Below, in pieces: positions 44,729-56,631 of a DNA stretch of 64,000 nt. The notes under the pieces were generated by a model. The model was not told the DNA's origin. It searched no databases and saw only the letters and a program-made list of their open reading frames with translations. Made by a program: the position numbers and the translations under genes. The stretch comes from Candidula unifasciata (Eukaryota > Mollusca > Gastropoda > Stylommatophora > Geomitridae). The stretch is from positions 808,161 to 872,160 of the forward strand of contig CAJHNH020000791.1 in NCBI GenBank assembly GCA_905116865.2. Direction: 5' to 3'. Every line of letters starts with the position of its first letter. Positions within the stretch are counted from its first letter, which is position 1.

Positions 44729-47700
44729 GCCTCTACCAGTCTCAACCCACTTGCCCTCTACCAGTCCCAACCCACTTGCCCTCTACCAGTCTCAACCCAC
44801 TTGCCCTCTACCAGTCTCAACCCACTTGCCCCTCTACCAGTCTCAACCCACTTGCCCCTCTACCAGTCTCAACCCACTTGCCCCTCTACCAGTCTCAACC
44901 CACTTGCCCCTCTACCAGTCTCAACCCACTTGCCCCTCTACCAGTCTCAACCCACTTGCCCTCTATCAGTCTCAACCCACTTGCCCCTCTACCAGTCTCA
45001 ACCCACTTGCCCCTCTACCAGTCTCAACCCACTTGCCCCTCTACAAGTCTCAACCCACTTGCCCCTCTACAAGTCTCAACCCACTTGCCCCTCTACCAGT
45101 CTCAACCCACTTGCCCCTCTACCAGTCTCAACCCACTTGCCCCTCTACCAGTCTCAACCCACTTGCCCTCTACCAGTCCAACCCACTTGCCCCTCTACCA
45201 GTCTCAACCCCACTTGCCCCTACCAGTCTACCAGTCTCAACCCTCAACACTTGCCCCTCTACCAGTCTCAACCCACTTGCCCCTCTACCAGTCTCAACCC
45301 ACTTGCCCCTCTACCAGTCTCAACCCACTTGCCCCTCTACCAGTCTCAACCCACTTGCCCCTCTACCAGTCTCAACCCACTTGCCCCTCTACCAGTCTCA
45401 ACCCACTTGCCCCTCTACCAGTCTCAACCCACTTGCCCCTCTACCAGTCTCAACCCACTTGCCCCTCTACCAGTCTCAACCCACTTGCCCCTCTACCAGT
45501 CTCAACCCACTTGCCCCTCTACCAGTCTCAACCCACTTGCCCTCTATCAGTCTCAACCCACTTGCCCCTCTACCAGTCTCAACCCACTCAACCCCCACTT
45601 GCCCCTCTTACCAGTCTCAACCCACTTGCCCTCTACCAGTCTCAACCCACTTGCCCCTCTACCAGTCTCAACCCACTTGCCCCTCTACCAGTCTCAACCC
45701 ACTTGCCCCTCTACCAGTCTCAACCCACTTGCCCCTCTACCAGTCTCAACCCACTTGCCCCTCTACCAGTCTCAAACCCACTTGCCCCTCTACCAGTCTC
45801 AACCCACTTGCCCCTCTACCAGTCTCAACCCACTTGCCCCTCTACCAGTCTCAACCCACTTGCCCCTACCAGTCTCAACCACTTGCCCCTCTACCAGTCT
45901 CAACCCACTTGCCCCTCTACAGTCTCAACCCACTTGCCCCTCTACCAGTCTCAACCCCACTTGCCCCTCTACCAGTCTCAACCCACTTGCCCCTCTACCA
46001 GTCTCAACCCACTTGCCCCTCTCTACCAGTCCCAACCCACTTGCCCCTCTTCCAGTCCCAACCCACTTGCCCCTCTTCCAGTCCCAACCCACTTGCCCCT
46101 CTACCAGTCTCAACCCACTTGCCCCTCTACCAGTCCCAACCCACTTGCCCCTCTACCAGTCTCAACCCACTTGCCCCCTCTACCAGTCCCAACCCACTTG
46201 CCCCTCTACCAGTCTCAACCCACTTGCCCCTCTACCAGTCTCAACCCACTTGCCCCTCTACCAGTCCCAACCCACTTGCCCCTCTACCAGTCCCAACCCA
46301 CTTGCCCCTCTACCAGTCCCAACCCACTTGCCCCTCTACCAGTCCCAACCCACTTGCCCCTCTACCAGTCTCAACCCACTTGCTCCTCTACCAGTCCCAA
46401 CCCACTTGCCCCTCTACCAGTCCCAACCCACTTGCCCCTCTACCAGTCTCAACCCACTTGCCCCCTCTACCAGTCTCAACCCACTTGCCCCTACTCTCAA
46501 CCACTTGCCCCTCTACCAGTCCCAACCCACTTGCCCCTCTACCAGTCTCAACCCACTTGCCCCTCTACCAGTCCCAACCCACTTGCCCCTCTACCAGTCT
46601 CAACCCACTTGCCCCTCTACCAGTCCCAACCCACTTGCCCTCTACCAGTCCGAAATCAACCCACTTGCCCCTCTACCAGTCTCAACCCACTTGCCCCTCT
46701 ACCAGTCCCAACACCCACTTGCCCCTCTACCAGTCCCAACCCACTTGCCCCTCTACCAGTCCCAACCCACTTGCCCCTCTACCAGTCCCAACCCACTTGC
46801 CCCTCTACCCAGTCTCAACCCACTTGCCCCTCTACCAGTCCCAACCCACTTGCCCCTCTACCAGTCCCAACCCACTTGCCCCTCTACCAGTCCCAACCCA
46901 CTTGCCCCTCTACCAGTCCCAACCCACTTGCCCCTCTACCAGTCCCAACCCACTTGCCCCTCTACCAGTCTCAACCACTTGCCCCTCTACCAGTCAACCA
47001 ACCTCACTTGCCCTCTACCAGTCCCAACCCACTTGCCCCTCTACCAGTCTCAACCCACTTGCCCCTCTACCAGTCTCAACCCACTTGCCCCTCTACCAGT
47101 CCCAACCCACTTGCCCCTCTACCAGTCCAACCCACTTGCCCCTCTACCAGTCCCCACCCACTTGCCCCTCTACCAGTCCCAACCCACTTGCCCCTCTACC
47201 AGTCTCAACCCACTTGCCCCTCTACCAGTCCCAACCCACTTGCCCCTTCAAACATGCTCTACCAGTCCCAACCCACTTGCCCCTCTACCAGTCTCAACCC
47301 ACTTGCCCCTCTACCAGTCCCAACCCACTTGCCCCTCTACCAGTCCCAACCCACTTGCCCCTCTACCAGTCCCAACCCACTTGCCCCTCTACCAGTCTCA
47401 ACCCACTTGCCCCTCTACCAGTCTCAACCCACTTGCCCCTCTACCAGTCCCAACCCACTTGCCCCTCTACCAGTCCCAACCCACTTGCCCCTCTACCAGT
47501 CCCAACCCACTTGCCCCTCTACCAGTCCCAACCCACTTGCCCCTCTACCAGTCTCAACCCACTTGCCCCTCTACCAGTCCCAACCCACTTGCCCCCTCTA
47601 CCAGTCCCAACCCACTTGCCCCTCTACCAGTCTCAACCCACTTGCCCCTCTACCAGTCTTCAACCCACTGCCCCTCTACCAGTCTCAACCCACTTGCCCC

Positions 47701-50700
47701 TCTACCAGTCCCCAACCCACTTGCCCCTCTACCAGTCCCAACCCACTTGCCCCTACCAGTCCCAACCCACTTGCCCCTCTACCAGTCTCAACCCACTTGC
47801 CCCTCTACCAGTCTCAACCCACTTGCCCCTCTACCAGTCTCAACCCACTTGCCCCTCTACCAGTCTCAACCCACTTGCCCCTCTACCAGTCCTCAACCCA
47901 CTTGCCCCTCTACCAGTCTCAACCCACTTGCCCCTCTACCAGTCGCAACCCACTTGCCCCTCTACCAGTCAAACCCAACCCACCCACTTGCCCCTCTACC
48001 AGTCTCAACCCACTTGCCCCTCTACCAGTCTCAAACCCACTTGCCCCTCTACCAGTCCCAACCCACTTGCCCCTCTACCAGTCCCAACAACCCACTTGCC
48101 CTCTCTACCAGTCCCAACCCACTTGCCCCTCTACCAGTCTCAACCCACTTGCCCCTCTACCAGTCCCAACCCACTTGCCCCTCTACCAGTCTCAACCCAC
48201 TTGCCCCTCTACCAGTCTCAACCCACTTGCCCCTCTACCAGTCTCAACCCACTTGCCCCTCTACCAGTCTCAACCCACTTGCCCCTCTACCAGTCCCTCA
48301 ACCCACTTGCCCCTCTACCAGTCCCAAACCCACTTGCCCATCTACCAGTCCCAACCCACTTGCCCTCTACCAGTCTCAACCACTTGTCTACCAGTCTCAA
48401 CCCACTTGCCCCTCTACCAGTCTCAAACCACTTGCCCCTCTACCAGTCCCAACCCACTTGCCCCTCTACCAGTCTCAACCCACTTGCCCCTCTACCAGTC
48501 TCAACCCACTTGCCCCTCTACCAGTCCCAACCCACTTGCCCTCTACCAGTCTCAACCCACTTGCCCCCTCTACCAGTCTCAACCCACTTGCCCCTCTACC
48601 AGTCCCAACCCACTTGCCCCTCTACCAGTCCCAACCACTTGCCCCTCTACCAGTCCCAACCCACTTGCCCCTCTACAGTCTCCCACCCCACTTGACCATC
48701 TACAGTCCAAACCCACTTGCCCCTCTACCAGTCCCAACCCACTTGCCCCTCTACCAGTCTCAACCCACTTGCCCTCTACCAGTCCAACACTTGCCCCTCT
48801 ACCAGTCCCAACCCACTTGCCCTCTACCAGTCCCAACCCACTTGCCCCTCTACCAGTCTCAACCCACTTGCCCCTCTACCAGTCCCAACCCACTTGCCCC
48901 TCTACCAGTCTCAACCCACTTGCCCCTCTACCAGTCTCAACCCACTTGCCCCTCTACCAGTCCCAACCCACTTGCCCCTCTACCAGTCCCAACCCACTTG
49001 CCCCTCTACCAGTCTCAACCCACTTGCCCCTCTACCAGTCCCAACCCACTTGCCCCTCTACCAGTCCCAACCCACTTGCCCCTCTACCAGTCCCTCAAAC
49101 CACTTGCCCCTCTACCAGTCTCAACCCACTTGCCCCTCTACCAGTCTCAACCCACTTGCCCCTCTACCAGTCCCAACCCACTTGCCCCTCTACCAGTCCC
49201 AACCCACTTGCCCCTCTACCAGTCCCAACCCACTTGCCCCTCTACAGTCTCAACCCACTTGCCCCTCTACCAGTCTCAACCCACTTGCCCCTCTACCAGT
49301 CTCAACCCACTTGCCCCTCTACCAGTCCCAACCCACTTGCCCTCTAACCAGTCCCAACCCACTTGCCCCTCTACCAGTCTCAACCCACTTGCCCCTCTAC
49401 CAGTCTCAACCCACTTGCCCCTCTACCAGTCTCAACCCACTTGCCCCTCTACCAGTCTCAACCCACTTGCCCCTCTACCAGTCTCAACCCCTTGCCCTCT
49501 ACCAGTCTCAACCCACTTGCCCCTCTACCAGTCCCAACCCACTTGCCCCTCTACCAGTCTCAACCCACTTGCCCCTCTACCAGTCCCAACCCACTTGCCC
49601 CTCTACCAGTCCCAACCCACTTGCCCCTCTACCAGTCTCAACCCACTTGCCCCTCTACCAGTCTCAACCCACTTGCCCCTCTACCAGTCCCAACCCACTT
49701 GCCCCTCTACCAGTCTCAACCCACTTGCCCCCTCTACCAGTCTCAACCCACTTGCCCCTCTACCAGTCCCAACCCACTTGCCCCTCTACCAGTCCCAACC
49801 CACTTGCCCCTCTTACCAGTCTCAACCCACTTGCCCCTCTACCAGTCCCAACCCACTTGCCCCTCTACCAGTCCCAACCCACTTGCCCCTACTACCAGTC
49901 CCCTCAACCCACTTGCCCCTCTACCAGTCCCAACCCACTTGCCCCTCTACCAGTCTTCAAACCCAACTTGCCCCTCTACCAGTCTCAACCCACTTGCCCT
50001 CTACCAGTCCCAACCCACTTGCCCCTCTACCAGTCCAACCCACTTGCCCCTCTACCAGTCTCAAACCCACTTGCCCCTCTACCAGTCTCAACCCACTTGC
50101 CCCTCTACCAGTCCCAACCCACTTGCCCCTCTACCAGTCCCAACCCACTTGCCCCTCTACCAGTCTCAACCCACTTGCCCCTCTACCAGTCCCAACCCAC
50201 TTGCCCCTCTACCAGTCCCAACCCACTTGCCCCTCTACCAGTCCTCAACCCACTTGCCCCTCTACCAGTCTCAACCCACTTGCCCCTCTACCAGTCTCAA
50301 CCCACTTGCCCCTCTACCAGTCTCAACCCACTTGCCCCTCTACCAGTCTCAACCCACTTGCCCCTCTACCAGTCTCAACCCACTTGCCCCTCTACAGTCC
50401 CAACCCACTTGCCCCTCTACCAGTCTCAACCCACTTGCCCCTCTACCAGTCCCAACCCACTTGCCCCTCTACCAGTCCCAACCCACTTGCCCCTCTACCA
50501 GTCTCAACCCACTTGCCCCTCTACCAGTCTCAACCCACTTGCCCCTCTACCAGTCTCAACCCACTTGCCCCTCTACCAGTCTCAACCCACTTGCCCCTCT
50601 ACCAGTCCCAACCCACTTGCCCCTCTCCCACCCACTTGCCCACCAGTCCCACCCACTTGCCCCTCTACCAGTCTCAACCCACTTGCCCCTCTACCAGTCT

Positions 50701-52038
50701 CAACCCACTTGCCCCTCTACCAGTCCCAACCCACTTGCCCCTCTACCAGTCTCAACCCACTTGCCCCTCTACCAGTCTCAACCCACTTGCCCCTCTACCA
50801 GTCCCAACCCACTTGCCCCTCTACCAGTCTCAACCCACTTGCCCCTCTACCAGTCTCAACCCACTTGCCCCTCTACCAGTCTCAACCCACTTGCCCCTCT
50901 ACCAGTCTCAACCCACTTGCCCCTCTACCAGTCTCAACCCACTTGCCCCTCTACCAGTCTCACCCACTTGCCCTCTACCAGTCCCAACCCACTTGCCCCT
51001 CTACCCAGTCCCCTCTAACCCACTTGCCCCTCTACCAGTCTCAACCCACTTGCCCCTCTACCAGTCCCAACCCACTTGCCCCTCTACCAGTCTCAACCCA
51101 CTTGCCCCTCTACCAGTCTCAACCCACTTGCCCCTCTACCAGTCCCAACCCACTTGCCCCTCTACCAGTCTCAACCACTTGCCCCTCTACCAGTCTCAAC
51201 CCACTTGCCCCTCTACCAGTCCCAACCCACTTGCCCCTCTACCAGTCTCAACCCACTTGCCCCTCTACCAGTCCCAACCCACTTGCCCCTCTACCAGTCC
51301 CAACCCACTTGCCCCTCTACCAGTCCCAACCCACTTGCCCCTCTACCAGTCTCAAACCCACTTGCCCCTCTACCAGTCTCAACCCACTTGCCCCTCTACC
51401 AGTCTCAACCCACTTGCCCCTCTACCAGTCTCAACCCACTTGCCCCTCTACCAGTCTGCCCCTCTACCAGTCCCAACCCACTTGCCCCTCTACCAGTCCC
51501 AACCCACTTGCCCCTCTACCAGTCCTCAACCCACTTGCCCCTCTACCAGTCTCAACCCACTTGCCCCTCTACCAGCCCCTCCAGTCAACCCACTTGCCCC
51601 TCTACCAGTCCTCAACCACTTGCCCCCCTCTACCAGTCCCAACCCACTTGCCCCTCTACCAGTTGCCCACTTGCCCCTCTACCAGTCCCAACCCACTTGC
51701 CCCTCTACCAGTCCCAACCCACTTGCCCCTCTACCAGTCCCAACCCACTTGCCCCTCTACCAGTCCCAACCCACTTGCCCCTCTACCAGTCTCAACCCAC
51801 TTGCCCTCTACCAGTCTCAACCCACTTGCCCCTCTACCAGTCTAACACTTGCCCCTCTACCAGTCCCCACTTGCCCCTCTACAGATCTCAAACTTGCCCC
51901 TACCAGTCCCAACCCACTTGCCCCTCTACCAGTCTCAACCCACTTGCCCCCTTACCAGTCCAACCCACTTGCCCCTCTACCAGTCTCAACCCACTTGCCC
52001 CTCTACCAGTCTCAACCCACTTGCCCCTCTACCAGTCT
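44729..52038. repeat. 26-bp satellite, about 280 copies
   Basis: The unit is CCCCTCTACCAGTCTCAACC plus CACTTG; a CAGTCCCAAC variant is roughly as common from 46 kb on. Three units are 78 nt (26 codons) and no plus-strand frame contains a stop, so frames of up to about 2,400 codons arise. Most deviations are single-base losses or gains in C runs, or partial-unit junctions, and these shift frame without any sign of selection. The very high indel rate also suggests long-read consensus error. Confidence 0.97.
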
Positions 52039-52324
52039 CCCAGTGGGTTCTTGATCATCCTCCTCCTCCCCTTGCCCATCCTCCCAGATATCAACCCACT
52101 TCCAGACAAGCTACCAGTCCCAACCACTGCCCTGCCTTCAGCAGTGGCCTCTGGATCCAGAATCCAGTGCCCCTCTTGATCAACCCACTTGCCCTCTACG
52201 AGACAGTTTTATCCAGCTTATCAACTCTTGCCCCCCTACAGTCTCATTCACTTGCCTATTGTTACCAGTGTCATTGTTATTATTACTGCTTTTTAATCAG
52301 TGGTAGAGTGCCTAGGCTGCCCTT

Positions 52325-52652
52325 CACATGCAGAAATGACAGATGCAGGGATTCAAGAGCAGAGACACAGATGACAGCACCCAACCCAACAAACTGCAGG
52401 GACACAAGAGCAGAGACACAGATGACAGCACCCAACCCAACAAACTGCATTGACACAAGAGCAGAGAAACAGATGACAGCACCCAACCCAACAAACTGCA
52501 GGGACACAAGAGCAGAGACACAGATGACAGCACCCAACCCAACAAACTGCAGGGACACAAGAGCAGAGACACAGATGACAGCACCCAACCCAACAAACTA
52601 CAGGGACACAAGAGCAGAGACACAGATGACAGCACCCAACCCAACAAACTAG
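52325..52652. repeat. 51-bp minisatellite, about 6 copies
   Basis: GGGACACAAGAGCAGAGACA, CAGATGACAGCACCCAACCC and AACAAACTGCA per unit; multiple of three. Confidence 0.95.
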
Positions 52653-52984
52653 CTCTACCTAGCAGCATAAATATTGCTACTAAACAGTTTCCAGAATTCA
52701 TGAAAAACTTCAGGGAGGAAAAGTTGATGAGAAAGGGCACTGGACATCTGTACTCAGAAGCTGTGGCCTAGAACCTCACTGGTAGTATCTGCCTTCAGTG
52801 TCCCAGAGACAGCTGACAGTTGTCACCCAGCACATGGAGAACTCAGAACGAGACTGTGACCTATATCAGCTCCAGTTGTTGATATCTATATGGGTCCACA
52901 ACTTGGCACTGACTGCTGGTGTTCAAACATTTCAACAGGGTGACATCCACATGTCAAATGACTGACTGATGTGACACACATAAT
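52653..52984. other. Unique intron spacer
   Basis: No exon-like segment found here although an exon is expected between B and C. Confidence 0.55.
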
Positions 52985-54440
52985 ACTCACAATTTGTCTG
53001 TTGTCTCGTCCACACACACATATGCAAACATGCATGCACAAACACACACACACAATGTGACAGACACACACACACACACACACACACAAACATGCATGCA
53101 CATACACACACACAAAATGTGACATGGACACACACACACACAATGTGACATGGACATACACACACACACACACAATGTGACACGGACACACACAAACACA
53201 CACAAACAATGTGACAGACACACACACACATATGCAAACATGCATGCACAAACACACACACACAATGTGACGGACACAGGGCACACACACACACTCACAC
53301 ACACAAACATAATGCAGATACACACAGAGCTTTGTGACATGGACACACACCATGACAGCATGGGACACATGGACATGTGAACACACACACAATGTGACAC
53401 GGACAGGAACAGTACCACACACAAAATGTGACATGGTATACACACACACACAATGTGACAGGACACACACACACACAATGTGACACGGACACACACACAC
53501 ACAATGTGACAGGACACACACACACACACAAAATGTGACATGGACATACACACACACACAATGTGACATGGACATACACACACACACAATGTGACACGGA
53601 CACACACACACAAAAATGTGACATGGACACACACACACACAATGTGACAGTGTGTTTGACACAATGTGACACGGACACACACAGACACAATGTGACACGG
53701 ACACACACACACACAATGTGACACGGACACACACACAAAATGTGACATGGACATACACACACACACACAATGTGATCCGGACACACACACACACACACAC
53801 AAAATGTGACATGGACATACACACACACACAATGTGATCCGGACACACACACACACAATGTGACAGACAACACAGACAAGTGTGACACGGAACCACACAC
53901 ACACACACAAAATGTGACTTGTTATACACACACACACATGTGACACGGACACACACACACACATGTGACATGGAAGTACACACACACACACAATGTGCAC
54001 GGACACAGTAGTTGACACACAATGTGTTTGTTACACACACACACAATCACATGACACACAATGGCACACACACACACACACAAGTGTTCACACACAAGAC
54101 ACAATGTGACACGGAACACAGTAGTTGACAATGTGTTTGTTAAGTACACACACACAATGACAGCACACACACACACACACAATGTGACACGGACACACAC
54201 ACACAAGTGTGCACGGACACCACACACACACACAATGTGTTTGTTAAGTACACACACACATGACACATGGGCACACACACACTGTGACACACACACAGAC
54301 AAGACAAGTGTGCAGGAACCAGTAGTTGACACAATGTGACACGGACACATCACACACACAGCATGGACACACATGGACACACACACAATGTGACACGGAC
54401 ACACACACACACACAATGTGACACGGACACACACACAATA
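52985..54440. repeat. CA-rich compound satellite
   Basis: (CA)n runs alternate with AATGTGACACGGACA or AATGTGACATGGACA words and, from about 54,000, AGTAGTTGACACAATGTG and TGTTTGTTAAGTACA words. The latter are also found in the 92-bp exon B array. It runs right up to the donor of exon B. Cys/His-rich open frames here are artefacts. Confidence 0.93.
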
Positions 54441-54445
54441 CTCAC

Positions 54446-54612
54446 TGTTGATCGTCAAGTCCCCAGGCTCCATGTTTGTTGAGAAGGATGTTGAGGATCT
54501 TCTCTTTCTGCTTGACGGCCAGGGCATGGTCACGTCTCTTGGCTGACTTAATGAGATGGTCACAGAGCTTTTCCTCTTCTCGGCGCTCCATGACAGCATG
54601 GGCACACATGGA
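54446..54612 (-). CDS. NBEA: NBEA-like exon B
   Basis: This 167-nt exon has acceptor AACACTTCACAG before TCCATGTGTG and a consensus donor CAACA|GTGAGT. It starts SMCAHAVMERREEEKLCDHL, continues IKSAKRRDHALAVKQKEK and ends ILNILLNKHGAWGLDDQQ. The R-R-E-E-E-K-x-C-D-H-L-I block and the K-H-G-A-W-G motif are hallmarks of neurobeachin/LRBA just before the W-E-D-D/poly-Arg segment. It enters in phase 0 and leaves in phase 2. The first 24 nt and the acceptor are repeated seven more times immediately upstream in the transcript as a 92-bp minisatellite (see the array entry). The start given here is the acceptor nearest the body of the exon, the only one that reads through; in every other copy the ATG that ends the 24-nt segment is followed by TGA. 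A long CA-rich tract begins directly at the donor side. Confidence 0.9.
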
Positions 54613-55310
54613 CTGTGAAGTGTTCAGACAAGACAAGTTGCAGGAACCAGTAGTTGATTGTGTGTTTGTTAAGTACATCACATGACAGCATGGGCACACA
54701 TGGACTGTGAAGTGTTCAGACAAGACAAGTTGCAGGAACCAGCAGCTGATGGTGTGTTTGTTAAGTACATCACATGACAGCATGGGCACACATGGACTGT
54801 GAAGTGTTCAGACAAGACAAGTTGCAGGAACCAGTAGCTGACAGTGTGTTTGTTAAGTACATCACATGACAGCATGGGCACACATGGACTGTGAAGTGTT
54901 CAGACAAGACAAGTTGCAGGAACCAGTAGTTGATGGTGTGTTTGTTAAGTACATCACATGACAGCATGGGCACACATGGACTGTGAAGTGTTCAGACAAG
55001 ACAAGTTGCAGGAACCAGTAGTTGATTGTGTGTTTGTTAAGTACATCACATGACAGCATGGGGACACATGGACTGTGAAGTGTTCAGACAAGACAAGTTG
55101 CAGGAACCAGTAGCTGACAGTGTGTTTGTTAAGTACATCACATGACAGCATGGGGACACATGGACTGTGAAGTGTTCAGACAAGACAAGTTGCAGGAACC
55201 AGTAGTTGATGGTGTGTTTGTTAAGTAAGTACATCACATGACAGCATGGGCACACATGGACTGTGAAGTGTTCAGACAAGACAAGTTGCAGGAACCAGTA
55301 GCTGATGGTG
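54589..55310 (-). repeat. 92-bp minisatellite of duplicated exon B splice acceptors
   Basis: Eight copies in total, counting the one that belongs to exon B. The marker GGACTGTGAAGTG recurs near 54,610, 54,702, 54,794, 54,886, 54,978, 55,070, 55,162 and 55,258. Each unit on the minus strand carries the pyrimidine-rich TTGTCTTGTCTGAACACTTC, then ACAG and the first 24 coding nt of exon B. The seven non-genuine copies then continue TGATGTACTT, so the exon frame reads ...Ala-Val-Met-stop. Copies are nearly identical; one has a 4-bp tandem insertion (near 55,225). The rightmost copy ends near 55,310 in ordinary intron sequence. Confidence 0.95.
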
Positions 55311-56041
55311 TATTTGTTCCATCACATCACCACATGACTTCAACTATATGAAGGCCTACTGGCAGATGGAAGACCGGAAGAAAAAACAGAACAGGAGTTG
55401 AAGGAATGATTGATAAGCATCTCACTCATATAACACATGAGCGAGTAGCCAAATGTACTGCTGCCGACACAAGATAAACAACATCCTTTTGTGTTTTTGT
55501 TTCATTTGATAAAAGCCTTCAGCAGGATCACAATCACTGACTGTGTGGCTCTACAGCAGTGTTCTTCAACCCGCAGGAAAAGTCCAGTTGGGCTGCCCAA
55601 GTTTCTGCTTAATCATGTACCGGGGTAGAGTAAGTCTGTAGGATCAACAGCTTTGATGACAATCAAACACATACAAACTCCAGAAACTCATTTCAACTGA
55701 GTAAAACAGAAAACCCTGATAATCATTTCCATGAAAAAAGAAGGTCAACATAAAGTCAACCTTTGGAAGATGTCAGATCATGCTCACTTGATCATCATTA
55801 AAAGAGAAGCTGATCACTGACTTCTGATGTCTCATGTGTGGCAATTGTTGTCCGGGTTTTAGATATCACTCCAAAAGGAATATCCATCTCTGAGGTAAAG
55901 GGCTGTCAGATTGTGTTTTTGTGTGTGTGGGTGCAAACAGACTTTCTCAGCCATGTCAGAAATGAAACCAAACATAAAAATGGAATGGACGTTTTAGAAA
56001 TGCTCTGTGTGTATCAGAAACAATGCTCCTGTCATGTGTAT
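55311..56041. other. Unique intron sequence
   Basis: A stretch at 56,002-56,041 (CTGTGTGTATCAGAAACAA and following) recurs at about 57,647-57,686 on the other side of the retroelement. Confidence 0.7.
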
Positions 56042-56057
56042 GATTTGATTTGATTTG

Positions 56058-56631
56058 ATTCAAGAACCGACATCACAGCATTTGGGGCATTCACATAAGC
56101 ACTCCATCCCCATCTTCAGCAGCCAGCGAAGAGTTCCGATACTAATGGTGCCAGTAGCTTTCTGATTAAACGTCCGTCTTGCCTTTCCTCTGAGCCTCGA
56201 GCATCTGCCAGAACCTCTAGTCACCCCCAACTGCATCAATCTCACCAGACAGGTGATCCATTTGCTCCTCCGCATTGTACACGCTCTCCCACAAGGCACT
56301 AACCACGTCTGCCCTATCATGTAGCAGTATTCCACCAAGCTGTGCAGAGCCAGCCAGTCTGTCCGCCTGTTCATTTCCCGACACACCGGCGTAAAAACCA
56401 AACAATACTCCTCACTCGCGTCCTCCGCAGCGAAGCATGCCACTCTGCACGAAGCATACCTGTTCTTCCTCAGCATGCTTTCTGAATCAGTTACAATCAC
56501 AATGTGTGTGTGTGTCGTGTTCTCTAGCCAGCGGAAAGCTGCAGTGACCGCCTCCACCTCCATTCTTAAGCTGGATGTTGTGGTATCATATGCTAGGCTC
56601 TCCTGCACCAAACGTTGACCATTAACTTTTG
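56058..56631 (-). pseudogene. RNase H domain and C-terminal tail, frameshifted
   Basis: Frame one gives SSLRMEVEAVTAAFRWLE and IVIVTDSESMLRK (second and third catalytic positions). A second frame gives FGFYAGVSGNEQADRLAGSA (fourth catalytic Asp in Q-A-D-R-L). The first frame then resumes with ARRTFNQKATGTISIGTLRW and ECPKCCDVGS, the usual carboxy-terminal C-P-x-C motif. At least two frameshifts separate these blocks. Confidence 0.8.

Noticed and set aside
52035..52110. Trp-Glu-Asp followed by an acidic run on the minus strand, considered as the missing W-E-D-D exon
   Set aside because: The residues after it are Glu/Asp-rich rather than the arginine run and F-V-R-N expected, and no acceptor/donor pair of the required phase frames it.
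44706..52179. Open frames of roughly 370 to 2,400 codons on the plus strand (Pro/Leu/Ser/Thr-rich)
   Set aside because: They are readings of a stop-free 26-bp satellite, open in all three frames at once; indels shift frame freely, with no start context, splice structure or non-repeat coding sequence.
52886..54605. Cys/Val/His-rich minus-strand frames of 200-390 codons
   Set aside because: Translations of a (CA)n compound repeat; the true coding part is only the 167-nt exon B in a different frame.
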